Shown piece after piece: positions 17,502-26,666 of a stretch of DNA of 64,000 nt (position 1 is its first letter; every line of letters starts with the position of its first letter). Origin of the DNA: Fulvivirga sp. M361 (GTDB taxonomy: Bacteria; Bacteroidota; Bacteroidia; Cytophagales; Cyclobacteriaceae); NCBI RefSeq assembly GCF_007097395.1, contig NZ_VKDC01000001.1, forward strand, positions 69,501-133,500, in the 5' to 3' direction. Both the position numbers and the translations under genes were made by a program. The notes under the pieces are model-generated. The model was not told the origin of the DNA. It searched no databases and worked only from the letters and a program-made list of their open reading frames with translations.

Positions 17502-17984
17502 ATGTATTTTAAAAAGATCTTAACACTATTTCTGCTAAGCCTGGCTACCACGCTTTCGGCACAGGAATATACCTCACGCGTAATGTTGGGCGCAGCAGGC
17601 GCTCCTATAAAGGCCAATCATGCTCTATCAGGTTATCAAAGTATCGGACAAACCGGTGTCATCGGATTGTCCCGTTCTCATCGTTTTTCTTTACGGCAAG
17701 GGTTCCTTCAACCCAATATCATCCACTCAGAAGACTTGGACTCCAAACTGACCTGTTCCGTTTATCCTAACCCATTTTCAACGGACGTATCCATCTCAAT
17801 AGAGGGCGGCAATAAGGACCTTGAGGTTTCGATATATGATACTATGGGAAAGACAGTTTACGCAGATTCTTTTGGTTCTACATCAACGCTTCAGTTGGCT
17901 TTATCCTTTCTTGATATCGGAATATACGTCCTTAATGTGCAGTCCGGATCAAAAACATTCCACTCACTTTTGATAAAAGAGTAA
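17502..17984 (+). CDS. small T9SS-sorted secreted protein
   Basis: A 160-residue exported protein with a signal peptide ending at LSAQ (about residue 20) and a type A T9SS C-terminal sorting domain from about residue 84: CSVYPNPFSTDVSISI, then DLEVSIYDTMGKTVYA and the final IGIYVLNVQSGSKTFHSLLIKE. The mature N-terminal part (about 60 residues, GYQSIGQTGVIG, FSLRQGFLQP) is typical of short Bacteroidota proteins placed just before a sorting domain. It would be exported by the Por/Spr secreton and attached to the surface. It leads a three-gene operon with an OM barrel 3 nt downstream and a fibre-like protein. Confidence 0.88.
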   Translation: MYFKKILTLFLLSLATTLSAQEYTSRVMLGAAGAPIKANHALSGYQSIGQTGVIGLSRSHRFSLRQGFLQPNIIHSEDLDSKLTCSVYPNPFSTDVSISIEGGNKDLEVSIYDTMGKTVYADSFGSTSTLQLALSFLDIGIYVLNVQSGSKTFHSLLIKE

Positions 17985-17987
17985 CCT

Positions 17988-18671
17988 ATGCATCGAATAC
18001 TTTGGATCTTATTCACCTTTTTCTGTAGCATGGCAAGTGCTCAACAGATCTTTCTGGAAGCAGGAAAATCACTCTCTATCTTCGATTATAAAAATTCAGA
18101 GGGAGAAGGGCCGGAAAATTTCAGACCCGGATCGAATACTGTTATGGGAGCAGGGCTTAGAATACAACTCTCCAGGAACATCCCCTCCTTACATGGGCTT
18201 TTTGGCATCTATAACAATCAATACAGCGCTTCGGGCAGTGACACTACCTACCGAAATACGTATCAATGGGACGTAAACTATGCATCGGTAAACCTGGGTT
18301 TTGACTTTGAGTTCATAAGAAGCCAAAACCTGACGGAGCGCAGGCGAGGTCTCACCACTTATCTCAGAGTAATGGGGTCTTCCGAATTCTTGTTCCAGGG
18401 TAATCAAACCATTAATGGTCAGAGGTATGACCTTGTAAAGGAGGAACAATTTGACAGGCCTTTCATTTTTTTACGGGGTGGCCTGGGCAGTACCTATTGT
18501 GTGTCTAAAGACCTGGCCCTGTTTCTTCAGTACATGGGAGGTTTGAGTGTCGGGGCCATCGGTAAAGATAACGGGGACGGCGAAGAGCTTCGGATCATCA
18601 CACACCAGGTGGGTTTAGGAATGATCATCAGCCTCGGGGGTTGTGACTACTGCTATACCGGATTTCGTTAA
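17988..18671 (+). CDS. outer-membrane beta-barrel protein
   Basis: A 227-residue protein with a signal peptide (MHRILWILFTFFCSMASAQQ) and alternating hydrophobic/polar strands ending in aromatic residues: GAGLRIQLSRNIPSLHGLFG, YASVNLGFDFEF, TTYLRVMGSSEFL, LALFLQYMGGLSVGAI, ITHQVGLGMIISL. This fits an 8- to 10-stranded OmpW/OmpX-size barrel. The C-terminus carries two Cys (GGCDYCYTGFR), which is unusual for a barrel. It starts 3 nt after the T9SS-sorted gene and is followed 20 nt later by the fibre gene, so it may anchor or interact with them. Confidence 0.75.
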   Translation: MHRILWILFTFFCSMASAQQIFLEAGKSLSIFDYKNSEGEGPENFRPGSNTVMGAGLRIQLSRNIPSLHGLFGIYNNQYSASGSDTTYRNTYQWDVNYASVNLGFDFEFIRSQNLTERRRGLTTYLRVMGSSEFLFQGNQTINGQRYDLVKEEQFDRPFIFLRGGLGSTYCVSKDLALFLQYMGGLSVGAIGKDNGDGEELRIITHQVGLGMIISLGGCDYCYTGFR

Positions 18672-18691
18672 ACAAGCCATTTTCGCTCATT

Positions 18692-20626
18692 ATGAAAAAA
18701 ATACTTAGTCTTTTACTTATCACTTTTAGCGCAGGTCATGTATTTGGTCAGACCCATGGGATCACCTATCAGGCCGTTGTCATAGATGAAAATGCACAGG
18801 AAATCCCGGGTATTGACATCCAGGGAAATGTACTGCCCAATCACCCGTTAACGGTACGATTTACCATTCTCAATGAATCTGGTGAAATAGACTACCAGGA
18901 AGATCATGCTACTGAGACCGACAAGTATGGCATGATCTACCTCGCCATTGGCAGCGGCGTACTCACGGCCCAAAGTCCAGATATATTCAGGGAGATCAGC
19001 TGGGATGGCACGGCCAAAAGCCTGGAGGTTGAGATCAGCCTGGGCGAAACACCGGGCGAATTCATAGAATTCAGCGAACAGGAATTATATTTTGTCCCTT
19101 ATGCCTTTCACCGGAATATTACCGCTACCGGCACACTGATGGTAGAGGATAGTACTACACTGAACAATGTGCTGACCGTCAATGCACCGTCCATTTTGCA
19201 TGGTGAAACGACTATTAATGACACCCTGGAGGTAAATGCTTCGTCATTCATGAACGGAGAGGTATTCATCAATGATGTACTGGAAGTGAACGCCCCGGGA
19301 TTCATGAACGGTGAGGTCACTATTAATGACGTGTTGGAAGTAAATGCTCCGGGATTCATCAACGGTCAGGTCACTATTTCAGCAGAGGTAGGAGGAGGAC
19401 AAGACCAGTATAACGCCTATCCCCTGCAGGTAGAGGGCAGCAACCAAGGCATAGCCATCCGGGTGAACGGCTCACGAGACGCTGAAAACAACTTCATTTC
19501 TTTCTGGGATGAACAGGATATGCAGGGACGAATAGAGGGACAGACCAGCAGCGATCTAATTCGTGAACCTGAATATATTTATGATAAGGCTCTTTTTGGT
19601 GCAAGAACCTTACTTCAAGTGGCAAACACAGGCATTGCTGTAGGCGCTGCTGCAATTGATCCGGGAAACGCGGCTATAGAGGCTGCCAATGCATTAGCTC
19701 TGACTGCTGAAATAACCGCTTACGAATTTTTTGCCCGTTCGAACCTCGGGGTCACCTACGAATCCTCCTCAGGAGATTATGCGGAATGGCTACCACGCCT
19801 GGATCCGGAGGAGCGGATAGAAGCGGGGCAGGTTGTAGGGGTATTTGGTGGAAAGATAACCAAGGTGACCGAAGGGGCAGAGCAGGTCATGGTAGTCTCA
19901 AAAAAACCCATTGTACTCGGTAATATGCCCCCGGCAGGCATAGATAAAGACCAATGTGAAATGGTAGGTTTTATGGGGCAGGTCCAGGTCTGGGTGATGG
20001 GGAAAGTACAAAAAGGAGATTACATTGTTTCATATGCCAGCGGCAGTGGTTTTGGAAAGGCCGTTGCGCCCGAAGAACTCACGCTGGAGGTACTGGACAA
20101 AATCGTTGGCCGGTCATGGGCCGGCAGTGATCATGATGGTGTCAATCTTATCAATACGGTTATTGGCGTCGAAACCAATCAACTGATACCCATCGTTGGA
20201 ATACAGCAAAAGAAAATAACGGCATTGGAACAAGAGATTGTCAGGCTAAAAAAAGAAACAGATCACGAACGCAACGTATTGATGACCCTCGTACCAGGTT
20301 ACAAAGAGGCGTTAGAAAGCCAGGCGGTAAAGCAGGAAATGGAATCAAGGACTATCCCTGAAGAGAAGGAGGCTGTTCAGAAAATGGAAACACCTCCTGC
20401 TTTTACCAAAAGTTATGTTGCCCCACAAGAAATCACCAAAGAACAGGTACTGGAAATATTTCAACAAGTAGAGCAACGATTGAAGGCCCAGGGTATTGAG
20501 ACTGAAACGTCACCTATACTTCAAAAAATAAAAAATGATCCTGACTACCTGAAAAAAACGATTGATGGTATCATGAAAATGTTTGAAAATACACCGGTGG
20601 GCGGATCACCAAATACGGTTCGTTGA
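18692..20626 (+). CDS. fibre-like exported protein with 18-residue repeats and a tail-fibre-type domain
   Basis: A 644-residue exported protein (signal MKKILSLLLITFSAGHVFGQ). Residues 20-150 form a beta-sandwich (GITYQAVVIDENAQEIPG ... LYFVPYAFH), the common N-terminus of Bacteroidota fibre proteins. Residues 157-228 are four 18-residue repeats (INDVLEVNAPGFMNGEVT type), suggesting a trimeric beta-prism shaft. Residues about 340-500 (SSGDYAEWLPRLDPEERIE, VVGVFGGKITKVTEGAEQVM, VGFMGQVQVWVMGKVQKGDY) resemble the peptidase G2/intramolecular-chaperone type domain of phage tail fibres. A coiled coil follows (QQKKITALEQEIVRLKKET), with a charged tail. There is no T9SS sorting domain. The fibre role and the autoprocessing are inferences. 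Confidence 0.7.
   Translation: MKKILSLLLITFSAGHVFGQTHGITYQAVVIDENAQEIPGIDIQGNVLPNHPLTVRFTILNESGEIDYQEDHATETDKYGMIYLAIGSGVLTAQSPDIFREISWDGTAKSLEVEISLGETPGEFIEFSEQELYFVPYAFHRNITATGTLMVEDSTTLNNVLTVNAPSILHGETTINDTLEVNASSFMNGEVFINDVLEVNAPGFMNGEVTINDVLEVNAPGFINGQVTISAEVGGGQDQYNAYPLQVEGSNQGIAIRVNGSRDAENNFISFWDEQDMQGRIEGQTSSDLIREPEYIYDKALFGARTLLQVANTGIAVGAAAIDPGNAAIEAANALALTAEITAYEFFARSNLGVTYESSSGDYAEWLPRLDPEERIEAGQVVGVFGGKITKVTEGAEQVMVVSKKPIVLGNMPPAGIDKDQCEMVGFMGQVQVWVMGKVQKGDYIVSYASGSGFGKAVAPEELTLEVLDKIVGRSWAGSDHDGVNLINTVIGVETNQLIPIVGIQQKKITALEQEIVRLKKETDHERNVLMTLVPGYKEALESQAVKQEMESRTIPEEKEAVQKMETPPAFTKSYVAPQEITKEQVLEIFQQVEQRLKAQGIETETSPILQKIKNDPDYLKKTIDGIMKMFENTPVGGSPNTVR
19160..19375 (+). repeat. 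four tandem 54-bp repeats within the fibre gene
   Basis: Four in-frame copies of an 18-codon unit encode LNNVLTVNAPSILHGETT, INDTLEVNASSFMNGEVF, INDVLEVNAPGFMNGEVT and INDVLEVNAPGFINGQVT. The last two are nearly identical at DNA level, suggesting recent copying and possible length variation. Confidence 0.85.
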
Positions 20627-20917
20627 TCTCTATTTTGGCTTTATAATATGTTTGGGAGACTCTTACTCTTACAAGGATAATTGCTCCTGATAGTTTTGTG
20701 GGTTAAGCTTTCATTTGTTCTGGTAATTCAAATTGAGCTTAACCCCCTAACTGTCAATTTTGGTCACCAGGTTTGTTGAAAAAGGGCTGTGCATTGCCTA
20801 GATGCTGGACGCTGGTGACTGGATGCTGGTAAATAAGGCAAAAATCCGTTTGGCAATGAATTTTAGCTACTTAATCATCGCCTTACACTTAACTTAACAC
20901 TGGGTTAGCCGTCCGAT
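20627..20917. other. intergenic region with second GCTGG-type tract
   Basis: No gene. At 20799-20830 lies GATGCTGGACGCTGGTGACT followed by GGATGCTGG, closely similar to the tract at 13661-13696. The two tracts bracket the beta-helix and fibre genes. Confidence 0.5.
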
Positions 20918-21460
20918 TTACCTCAAAGGATAAAAATCCTCCAGAATTTTGTAAAGGACAGTATCTTCTTCTTTGTAGAGATAAAACGCTCCTCCCCAAA
21001 GGGTGGAAGTATCTTCAATTATTTTCGAAGCCATCAAGCTATAAACACTTTCATTTTTCAAAGCGATCACCTCCGTCTCAGACATCCATTTTACCTCCTC
21101 CCATCCCTCCAATGGTCTGATTTTTCCCCCGGTGTATTTCGCCAGGTAAAACATTCTCAACGCTGCCGGGGTAGTGTAACTGTATTTGAATGAGAAAACA
21201 CCAGCTAACTTAGGGCTGGATATCCTGACGCCCATATTACTTGCCAATGCATCCAAAGATTCATTATAGGTCTCTGATTTGTTAAACCGTAAAGGAGGAA
21301 CACTCCATTTTCCTCCGTATTTCGCCATTAAGATCTCTTTATTATCGTTACAAATAATGAGTCTTTTAATGATGTAGTTATCCGCTGGGTTTTTCTTTTC
21401 CTGCGCAAATACGACAGTAGTCAGACAGGTGATAAACAGGACTTTCAATAGTTTAGTCAT
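20918..21460 (-). CDS. secreted NUDIX-like protein with degenerate Nudix box
   Basis: A 180-residue protein with a Sec signal (MTKLLKVLFITCLTTVVFAQ) followed by a NUDIX-fold pattern: YIIKRLIICNDNKEILMAKY, GGKWSVPPLRF, then a box-like helix ETYNESLDALASNMGVRI and later GWEEVKWMSETEVIAL, the usual end strand-helix. In the canonical box (GX5EX7REUXEEXGU) the REUXEE part is replaced: positions 70-75 read DALASN, so the metal-binding glutamates are missing. It is therefore probably not a pyrophosphatase. Export of a NUDIX fold is also unusual. It could be a binding protein. It stands alone. Confidence 0.7.
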   Translation of the reverse strand: MTKLLKVLFITCLTTVVFAQEKKNPADNYIIKRLIICNDNKEILMAKYGGKWSVPPLRFNKSETYNESLDALASNMGVRISSPKLAGVFSFKYSYTTPAALRMFYLAKYTGGKIRPLEGWEEVKWMSETEVIALKNESVYSLMASKIIEDTSTLWGGAFYLYKEEDTVLYKILEDFYPLR

Positions 21461-21535
21461 ACTAGTAAATAATTAATCAGTAAAATTCAATGTATTATGG
21501 TCTGAAGTGGACGCTATTCTTTAACAGGCATGGCC

Positions 21536-22711
21536 CTAAAACGTCTCAGGATAACTCACGGCTGCATTCTTGATCCTGACTATTTTCCCATTAGGCTCAT
21601 CCGTAAGCATGTACAACTTTCCTTCCGGGCTTTGGGCTATTTTCCTAGAGCGGACCCGGCTATCTAAAAACAGTTCTTCAGCACTTTTGATGACATCTTT
21701 TTCTATTCTGAACCGCCAAAAGCTACCTCGGCTCAAACCAGGTACCAACAGGTCATTTTTCCATTCCGGAAACTCGTCCCCCGTGTAAAAGGTGAGCCCT
21801 GTAGGTGCAACAGTATGGGGCCAATACCAGGTAGGTGGTGTTAGATCTACTTCGAGCTTAGGAGGTACGTAATCTTTGCTTCGAAGCTCACCACTGGTGG
21901 TTAACGGCCAACCGTAATTGGCGCCAGGTTTTAACAAATTTATTTCGTCTCCCCGAATGGTTCCATGTTCACTAAACCATAGATTCCCATATACCGGCTG
22001 CATAGCAATACCCTGTGCGGCTCGTATCCCTAATGCGTAAAGACCGGGTACGGCCCCTTCTCCAAAATCAGGATTGTCTTTCGGGACCCTTCCATCTGAG
22101 TTGAAACGATAGATCTTCCCTCGCTTATCTTTCACATCTTGTGCAATGGGTATTTCAGGTTCATCTTTCTCCCAAAAGAGACGTTCCCCCACCGTAATGT
22201 ATAGCTTGCCATCGGCACCGAATACCATGCCTCCTCCGTAGTGATAGTATTCGCGAGTGAATGGGCCTGCCTCCAGTATGGTGATAACATCATGTAGTGA
22301 TGTGCCATCCAACCTGGCCCGGACCACTTTCGTAGTGGTGCCTTCCCCTGACCGTTTTGCTGCGTATGACAGGTAGATGTAAGCGTTAGTATCAAAGTCA
22401 GGATGAATTACCACTTCAAAAATGCCCGAATTATCACCATGCCGCTTGATCCGGATACTATCTGTAAGGTCTGTCGGGAACCCCTGAATTACCTGTTTTG
22501 CTTTGGTTGACAAATTTACCTTTACCAGGTCACCGTCTTTTTCAGTCACCAGGGCTTCTTCTTCTGATAAAAAGGCAATACTCCAGGGATGTTTAAGCCC
22601 GTTAAATACTACTTCTTTTACGGGAAGCGCTTTTGGGAGTACTTCCTTTGGTCGTTCTATTCTTCCACAGCATACCAGGGTCATTAGTGTAAACAGGATC
22701 GGTCGATACAT
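21536..22711 (-). CDS. PQQ-dependent sugar dehydrogenase-like (glucose/sorbosone dehydrogenase) lipoprotein
   Basis: A 391-residue six-bladed beta-propeller of the soluble glucose/L-sorbosone dehydrogenase (Yli/ASD) family. Signatures are HPWSIAFLSEEEALVTEKDG (blade 1 with catalytic-type His), GDNSGIFEVVIHPDFDTNAY, the YYHYGGGMVFGADGKLYITV strand, GIRAAQGIAMQPVYGNLWFS with EHGTIRGDEINLLKPGANYG, and WYWPHTVAPTGLTFYTGDEF. These match the classic PQQ/Ca site order. The ATG at 22711 gives a short signal with Cys (TLVCCG), probably lipid-attached; a TTG at 22744 is less likely. It would oxidise an aldose in the periplasm if PQQ is available; no pqq genes are in view. Confidence 0.88.
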   Translation of the reverse strand: MYRPILFTLMTLVCCGRIERPKEVLPKALPVKEVVFNGLKHPWSIAFLSEEEALVTEKDGDLVKVNLSTKAKQVIQGFPTDLTDSIRIKRHGDNSGIFEVVIHPDFDTNAYIYLSYAAKRSGEGTTTKVVRARLDGTSLHDVITILEAGPFTREYYHYGGGMVFGADGKLYITVGERLFWEKDEPEIPIAQDVKDKRGKIYRFNSDGRVPKDNPDFGEGAVPGLYALGIRAAQGIAMQPVYGNLWFSEHGTIRGDEINLLKPGANYGWPLTTSGELRSKDYVPPKLEVDLTPPTWYWPHTVAPTGLTFYTGDEFPEWKNDLLVPGLSRGSFWRFRIEKDVIKSAEELFLDSRVRSRKIAQSPEGKLYMLTDEPNGKIVRIKNAAVSYPETF

Positions 22712-22809
22712 CTTTCTGATTTTATTTATGACCGCAACATCCAAAAGATTAGACTAAAAGCTTTTAAAGAACATGATCTTTAAAACAAAAAAGTGTATTC
22801 AGTACTTCA

Positions 22810-23823
22810 TCAGACCGTGAAAAATCGATAACGATATTCAGAAGGTGTCATGCGGGTTGCAGCCTTAAAAGTCAAGTTAAACGAAGTGACGTTTCCAAAA
22901 CCACAATCGAAGGCCACCGTAGCTATCTTTTCTTGCCGGTAATCCGGAGCGGCCAGAAGGGTTTTGGCCTTCTCTATGCGGTAATGGTTCACAAACTCAG
23001 AAAAATTCTTTTGCTCATGTTCATTAATGGCTTGTGAAATATCTCTGGAAGGAACGGAAAGTTTTTCTGCCACATCCTTTAATGATATGTTACTATCAAG
23101 GTAAGTTTCTTCTTTTTCAAACAAGCCTTTGACACGCTGCAAAAGTTTTTTTGAAGTACTCCGGTCCAGGTTGGAGCGCGTATATTTTTCAAGTGTAAAA
23201 ACGTGCCGTTTTAACAGCAGGTATGAAAACAAATAGACCAAAAAGGAAAAGGATATCGCGCCCAAAATATAGAATGGGATAACCCTGACAAATATCCCCA
23301 TATAAAGCAGCCATATCACGCTTACACCCGTCACAACAACACGATACCACTGCAAGAGCTTTGGGGCCGCCTCTTGTGAGATTTTTACAAGGTAACCCCA
23401 GGACATACCGATATAAATTCCAAAATGAATAAATATCATTGAGAAAAAGAGGTAAGAAAGAAAGTCACCGCGGTTTGGTATTACTCCGCTCAATAACACA
23501 AAAAATATCCAGGGTATTAAATGCAAATAGTAAGGACGATCAAATGACTTCAGTTGCTTAAAAAGCGCTTTGCCATATAGCCAGAGAAAAGGACCCGTGA
23601 TCAGGACACCCGACAACCCCAGATTACGGATCCAGGGCTCCAGAAAAATGTAGTTATAAACGATGGACTTCCCAATCCTGACGGTAAGGCCCAGCAGCAC
23701 CAGGCCCAGAAACCGATTAGCGAGCCGATTACCTTCTTTCAATGTGAAAAGGTAAAAGCACAAAAAAACAGCCTGGGCTATACCCAGACAGCTTAGTACG
23801 AGTATGAAACTCTTTTCAATCAT
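22810..23823 (-). CDS. AraC-family regulator with seven-transmembrane N-terminus
   Basis: A 337-residue membrane-bound transcription factor. Residues 1-220 contain about seven hydrophobic helices (e.g. FILVLSCLGIAQAVFLCFYL, FLGLVLLGLTVRIGK, IPFYILGAISFSFLVYLFSY), and residues 230-337 are an AraC-type double HTH: NISLKDVAEKLSVPSRDISQ, then IEKAKTLLAAPDYRQEKIAT, with VAFDCGFGNVTSFNLTFKAA and MTPSEYRYRF. This 7TM-AraC type is common in Bacteroidota and senses an unknown membrane or extracellular signal. The ATG at 23823 begins directly before the first helix (TTG 23850 rejected). The sugar dehydrogenase gene lies 98 nt downstream on the same strand and is a possible target. Confidence 0.88.
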   Translation of the reverse strand: MIEKSFILVLSCLGIAQAVFLCFYLFTLKEGNRLANRFLGLVLLGLTVRIGKSIVYNYIFLEPWIRNLGLSGVLITGPFLWLYGKALFKQLKSFDRPYYLHLIPWIFFVLLSGVIPNRGDFLSYLFFSMIFIHFGIYIGMSWGYLVKISQEAAPKLLQWYRVVVTGVSVIWLLYMGIFVRVIPFYILGAISFSFLVYLFSYLLLKRHVFTLEKYTRSNLDRSTSKKLLQRVKGLFEKEETYLDSNISLKDVAEKLSVPSRDISQAINEHEQKNFSEFVNHYRIEKAKTLLAAPDYRQEKIATVAFDCGFGNVTSFNLTFKAATRMTPSEYRYRFFTV

Positions 23824-24038
23824 TTTAATCTGATCAGTAGGGACCAGCAATACACAACTTATCGGTCAATAAACACTCAAATAAGCCAGGCCTTCCAGCC
23901 GTTTTATTTTCTTGTGAAGATAATAAATTGTACGTAGCAGAAATACGATGTGACACAGGAACGCCGTGGATACGGATCCGTTTTTAGTGAAAGCACTTCT
24001 CCTCTTCCCGGAAAGTTCGATATGATTCAAATATCATG

Positions 24039-26666
24039 TTATTCATTCCTCAAATGTTGCACCGGGTTAGCCAGGGCTGCTTTCATAGTATTTGCTACGA
24101 GTATGAGTGAGGTACTCACCAATATTACAGCACATGAAACCACCACTGTAAAAGGGTCTACCCGGATGCGATAGGAAAATTGCTGTAGCCATTCGTTGGA
24201 GAAATATATGGCTGCGGGAATGCCCACAAGAAAGCCTGAGAGGATGAGTAGTATAAAACGCCGGGAGAGCAGGGAGACGATCTGCATAACGGAAGAACCG
24301 AGCGCCTTACGGATACTGATCTCTTTGCTTTTTTCCTCCGTAGTAAACAGCACCATACCATAAAGTCCCAAACATGATATGACGATACTCAGTGAGGTGA
24401 AAAACGTAAAAAGTTTAAGAAAACGTCTTTCATTATCGTAAACGGCCTGGTAGGATTCATCTACAAAATGAAAGCTAAAGAGTTCATTAAGAGAGAATTT
24501 TTTCCATATCTTTTCCAGGGCATCCAGGCTGGCATATACATTGTCCGAGTTCAAACGCAGTATAATGTTATCCTGGCTAACCCGTGAACCAGGCCCGGTG
24601 ATAGTAAATACGGTAGGAAGTACTTTCGACAGCAAAGATTTGTAATGATAATCTTCTACCACTCCTATGATGGGGTGTTTAAATTCCTTGTTTAACTGTA
24701 CTTCCCGGTTAATGGGGTCATCTGTCCCCATCAGGTTCATAGCAGCCCTGTTGATAATAAGAGGGCTTCCCGGCCCCAGGGGTATATCTCCAACGAAGTT
24801 GGTGCCATAAATAATGGGTATCTCCAGTGTCTCAAAAAAATCCTTATCCACCGATACGATATTTACAAAACGATTTTCTTTTGATGATGCCTCATCCCAG
24901 GAGAACGGCCCTCCGTTATTCATACTGCTCGGCAGCGCTTCTCCGGACACGGTAATGGCCTCAACACCTGAAAGCTTACCCATTTCAGCTTTGATCGTCA
25001 GGATCTTTTCCTGCAATGCACGATCTTCCACCTTAATACTCACCAGCTGGTCTTTATTAAACCCCAGATCTTTTTCAGACATAAAATGTATCTGCCGGAA
25101 AATAATGAGTGAGGTAACAATTAAGAAAATGGAAATAGCGAATTGAAAGGCTACCAGTACTTTTTGAAGTCTGTTCTTCCTCAAGAAATTATCTTGCTTA
25201 TTGATCGCCCCGGCAGATGAAACGGATGTCAGTAACCAGGTAGGATACAAACCCGCCAGGGTACCGCTCAGGAAGATCACAAGTAAAAAAAACAGTAGGG
25301 AATCCCAGTTAAAAAGTATATCCAGAGGTATTTCTTTCCCTAAAAACCGTGTAAAAACAGGCCATAGCATAATGGCCAGGAACATACCCAGTGCAAAGCT
25401 AATGAGCAGGGTAAGGTTAGATTCTGTTATATACTGACCAAACAACTGGGCTCTGCTTGCTCCCATCACTTTACGCATACCCGCTTCTTTTCTTCGTTTG
25501 TTCATTCGGGCTCCCATGAGATTCAGGTAGTTGATCGTAGCAATGACAATAATGAAAATCCCAATAATGGAAAAGGTGATGATATACTTGACGTTACCTG
25601 TTACGGTCACTCCCTCCACTTCGCCGGAATATAAATGTATTTCATCAAAGGGTTGAAAGAAGAATGAATACTTATCGACATATTCGGGGCCAATAGCCCA
25701 TTCAACAAATTCAGGTATGCGTTCCTGCATGTAATAGAGATCGTTTTTGTTAGGAATAAAGGCATACGTCTCCAGCCAGTAAAAGTCCCAATTCTTAGCA
25801 AAGCCCTGGTATAGATCAAACGTCGTGGTAATAGAACCTATTAACTTGAAAGGCAGGTCTGTGTTAGAAGGCAATGCTTTCAGCACGCCATCTACTCGCA
25901 TTAATAACTCAGCATTTCCATCGTAGATCTTAGTTTTCAGTAACTGCCCCACCGGATTTACGCCTTTGCCAAAGTATTTTTCAGCTACTGCCTGTGTAAG
26001 TACCACTGTATTTTTTTCTGTCAGGGCATGTTCAGGATCTCCATGCAGGAAAGGCAGGCTGAATACATCGAATAAACTTGAATCTCCCCAATAAAACGCT
26101 GGCTCATAGTACCTCTCCCCTTTTTCCTCTATAAAAACGGGGTCCCATCCCAATCTGGCAAACTCTATCCTGCCTTCAAATTCAGTTAAAAAAGCTTCGG
26201 CCAAAGGGGAAGGAGTTTTTCCGGATAAAACCCCTGATTCAGGATAAAGTTTTAACACCCGGTATACCTGGTCTGAATTAGTATGAAAGTTATCGTAGCT
26301 CAATTCATAGCGTATGTAGGCGTATATAAACAGAAAAGAGACCAGGCTAATGGTAAGCCCCAGAACGTTGATGGAGGTAAACAGGCGGTGTTGCAGGAGT
26401 GACCGGATACTGATTTTAATGTTGTTACTGATCATCATGATGTCTATTAATGAAATAAAGAGTTCATCTACTTTCTTGATCTTATAAGGCTTGATAGCTA
26501 GTGTCATGCCTCTAAAGTAACCCGCTACCAGCTTTCGTTTGGGGAGTGTATCCTGCTTCCAGGTATACCATTCGTGCAGGTCACCCAGTATCTCGTCGGC
26601 AAACCGGTCTTTCAGAATCCATTCCAGTAAGCGGTCGATCCACTTTGGCGGATTTAGCTTACTCAT
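24039..26666 (-). CDS. ABC transporter permease (FtsX/MacB type) with prefix domain
   Basis: An 875-residue FtsX-family permease of the MacB type. The first 80 residues (PPKWIDRLLEWILKDRFADE) are the 'permease prefix' domain frequent in Bacteroidota. Then come the first TM, a large periplasmic MacB-PCD domain, a three-TM FtsX domain (IGIFIIVIATINYLNLMGAR, MRKVMGASRAQLFGQYI), a second periplasmic domain and a second FtsX domain (SIVISCLGLYGMVLFTTEE, SIRKALGSSVMQIVSLLSR). The ATG at 26666 overlaps the PadR stop by four bases (ATGA), indicating translational coupling. No ATPase gene is adjacent, so it must use one encoded elsewhere. Likely exports lipoproteins, peptides or drugs; the substrate is unknown. 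Confidence 0.9.
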   Translation of the reverse strand: MSKLNPPKWIDRLLEWILKDRFADEILGDLHEWYTWKQDTLPKRKLVAGYFRGMTLAIKPYKIKKVDELFISLIDIMMISNNIKISIRSLLQHRLFTSINVLGLTISLVSFLFIYAYIRYELSYDNFHTNSDQVYRVLKLYPESGVLSGKTPSPLAEAFLTEFEGRIEFARLGWDPVFIEEKGERYYEPAFYWGDSSLFDVFSLPFLHGDPEHALTEKNTVVLTQAVAEKYFGKGVNPVGQLLKTKIYDGNAELLMRVDGVLKALPSNTDLPFKLIGSITTTFDLYQGFAKNWDFYWLETYAFIPNKNDLYYMQERIPEFVEWAIGPEYVDKYSFFFQPFDEIHLYSGEVEGVTVTGNVKYIITFSIIGIFIIVIATINYLNLMGARMNKRRKEAGMRKVMGASRAQLFGQYITESNLTLLISFALGMFLAIMLWPVFTRFLGKEIPLDILFNWDSLLFFLLVIFLSGTLAGLYPTWLLTSVSSAGAINKQDNFLRKNRLQKVLVAFQFAISIFLIVTSLIIFRQIHFMSEKDLGFNKDQLVSIKVEDRALQEKILTIKAEMGKLSGVEAITVSGEALPSSMNNGGPFSWDEASSKENRFVNIVSVDKDFFETLEIPIIYGTNFVGDIPLGPGSPLIINRAAMNLMGTDDPINREVQLNKEFKHPIIGVVEDYHYKSLLSKVLPTVFTITGPGSRVSQDNIILRLNSDNVYASLDALEKIWKKFSLNELFSFHFVDESYQAVYDNERRFLKLFTFFTSLSIVISCLGLYGMVLFTTEEKSKEISIRKALGSSVMQIVSLLSRRFILLILSGFLVGIPAAIYFSNEWLQQFSYRIRVDPFTVVVSCAVILVSTSLILVANTMKAALANPVQHLRNE

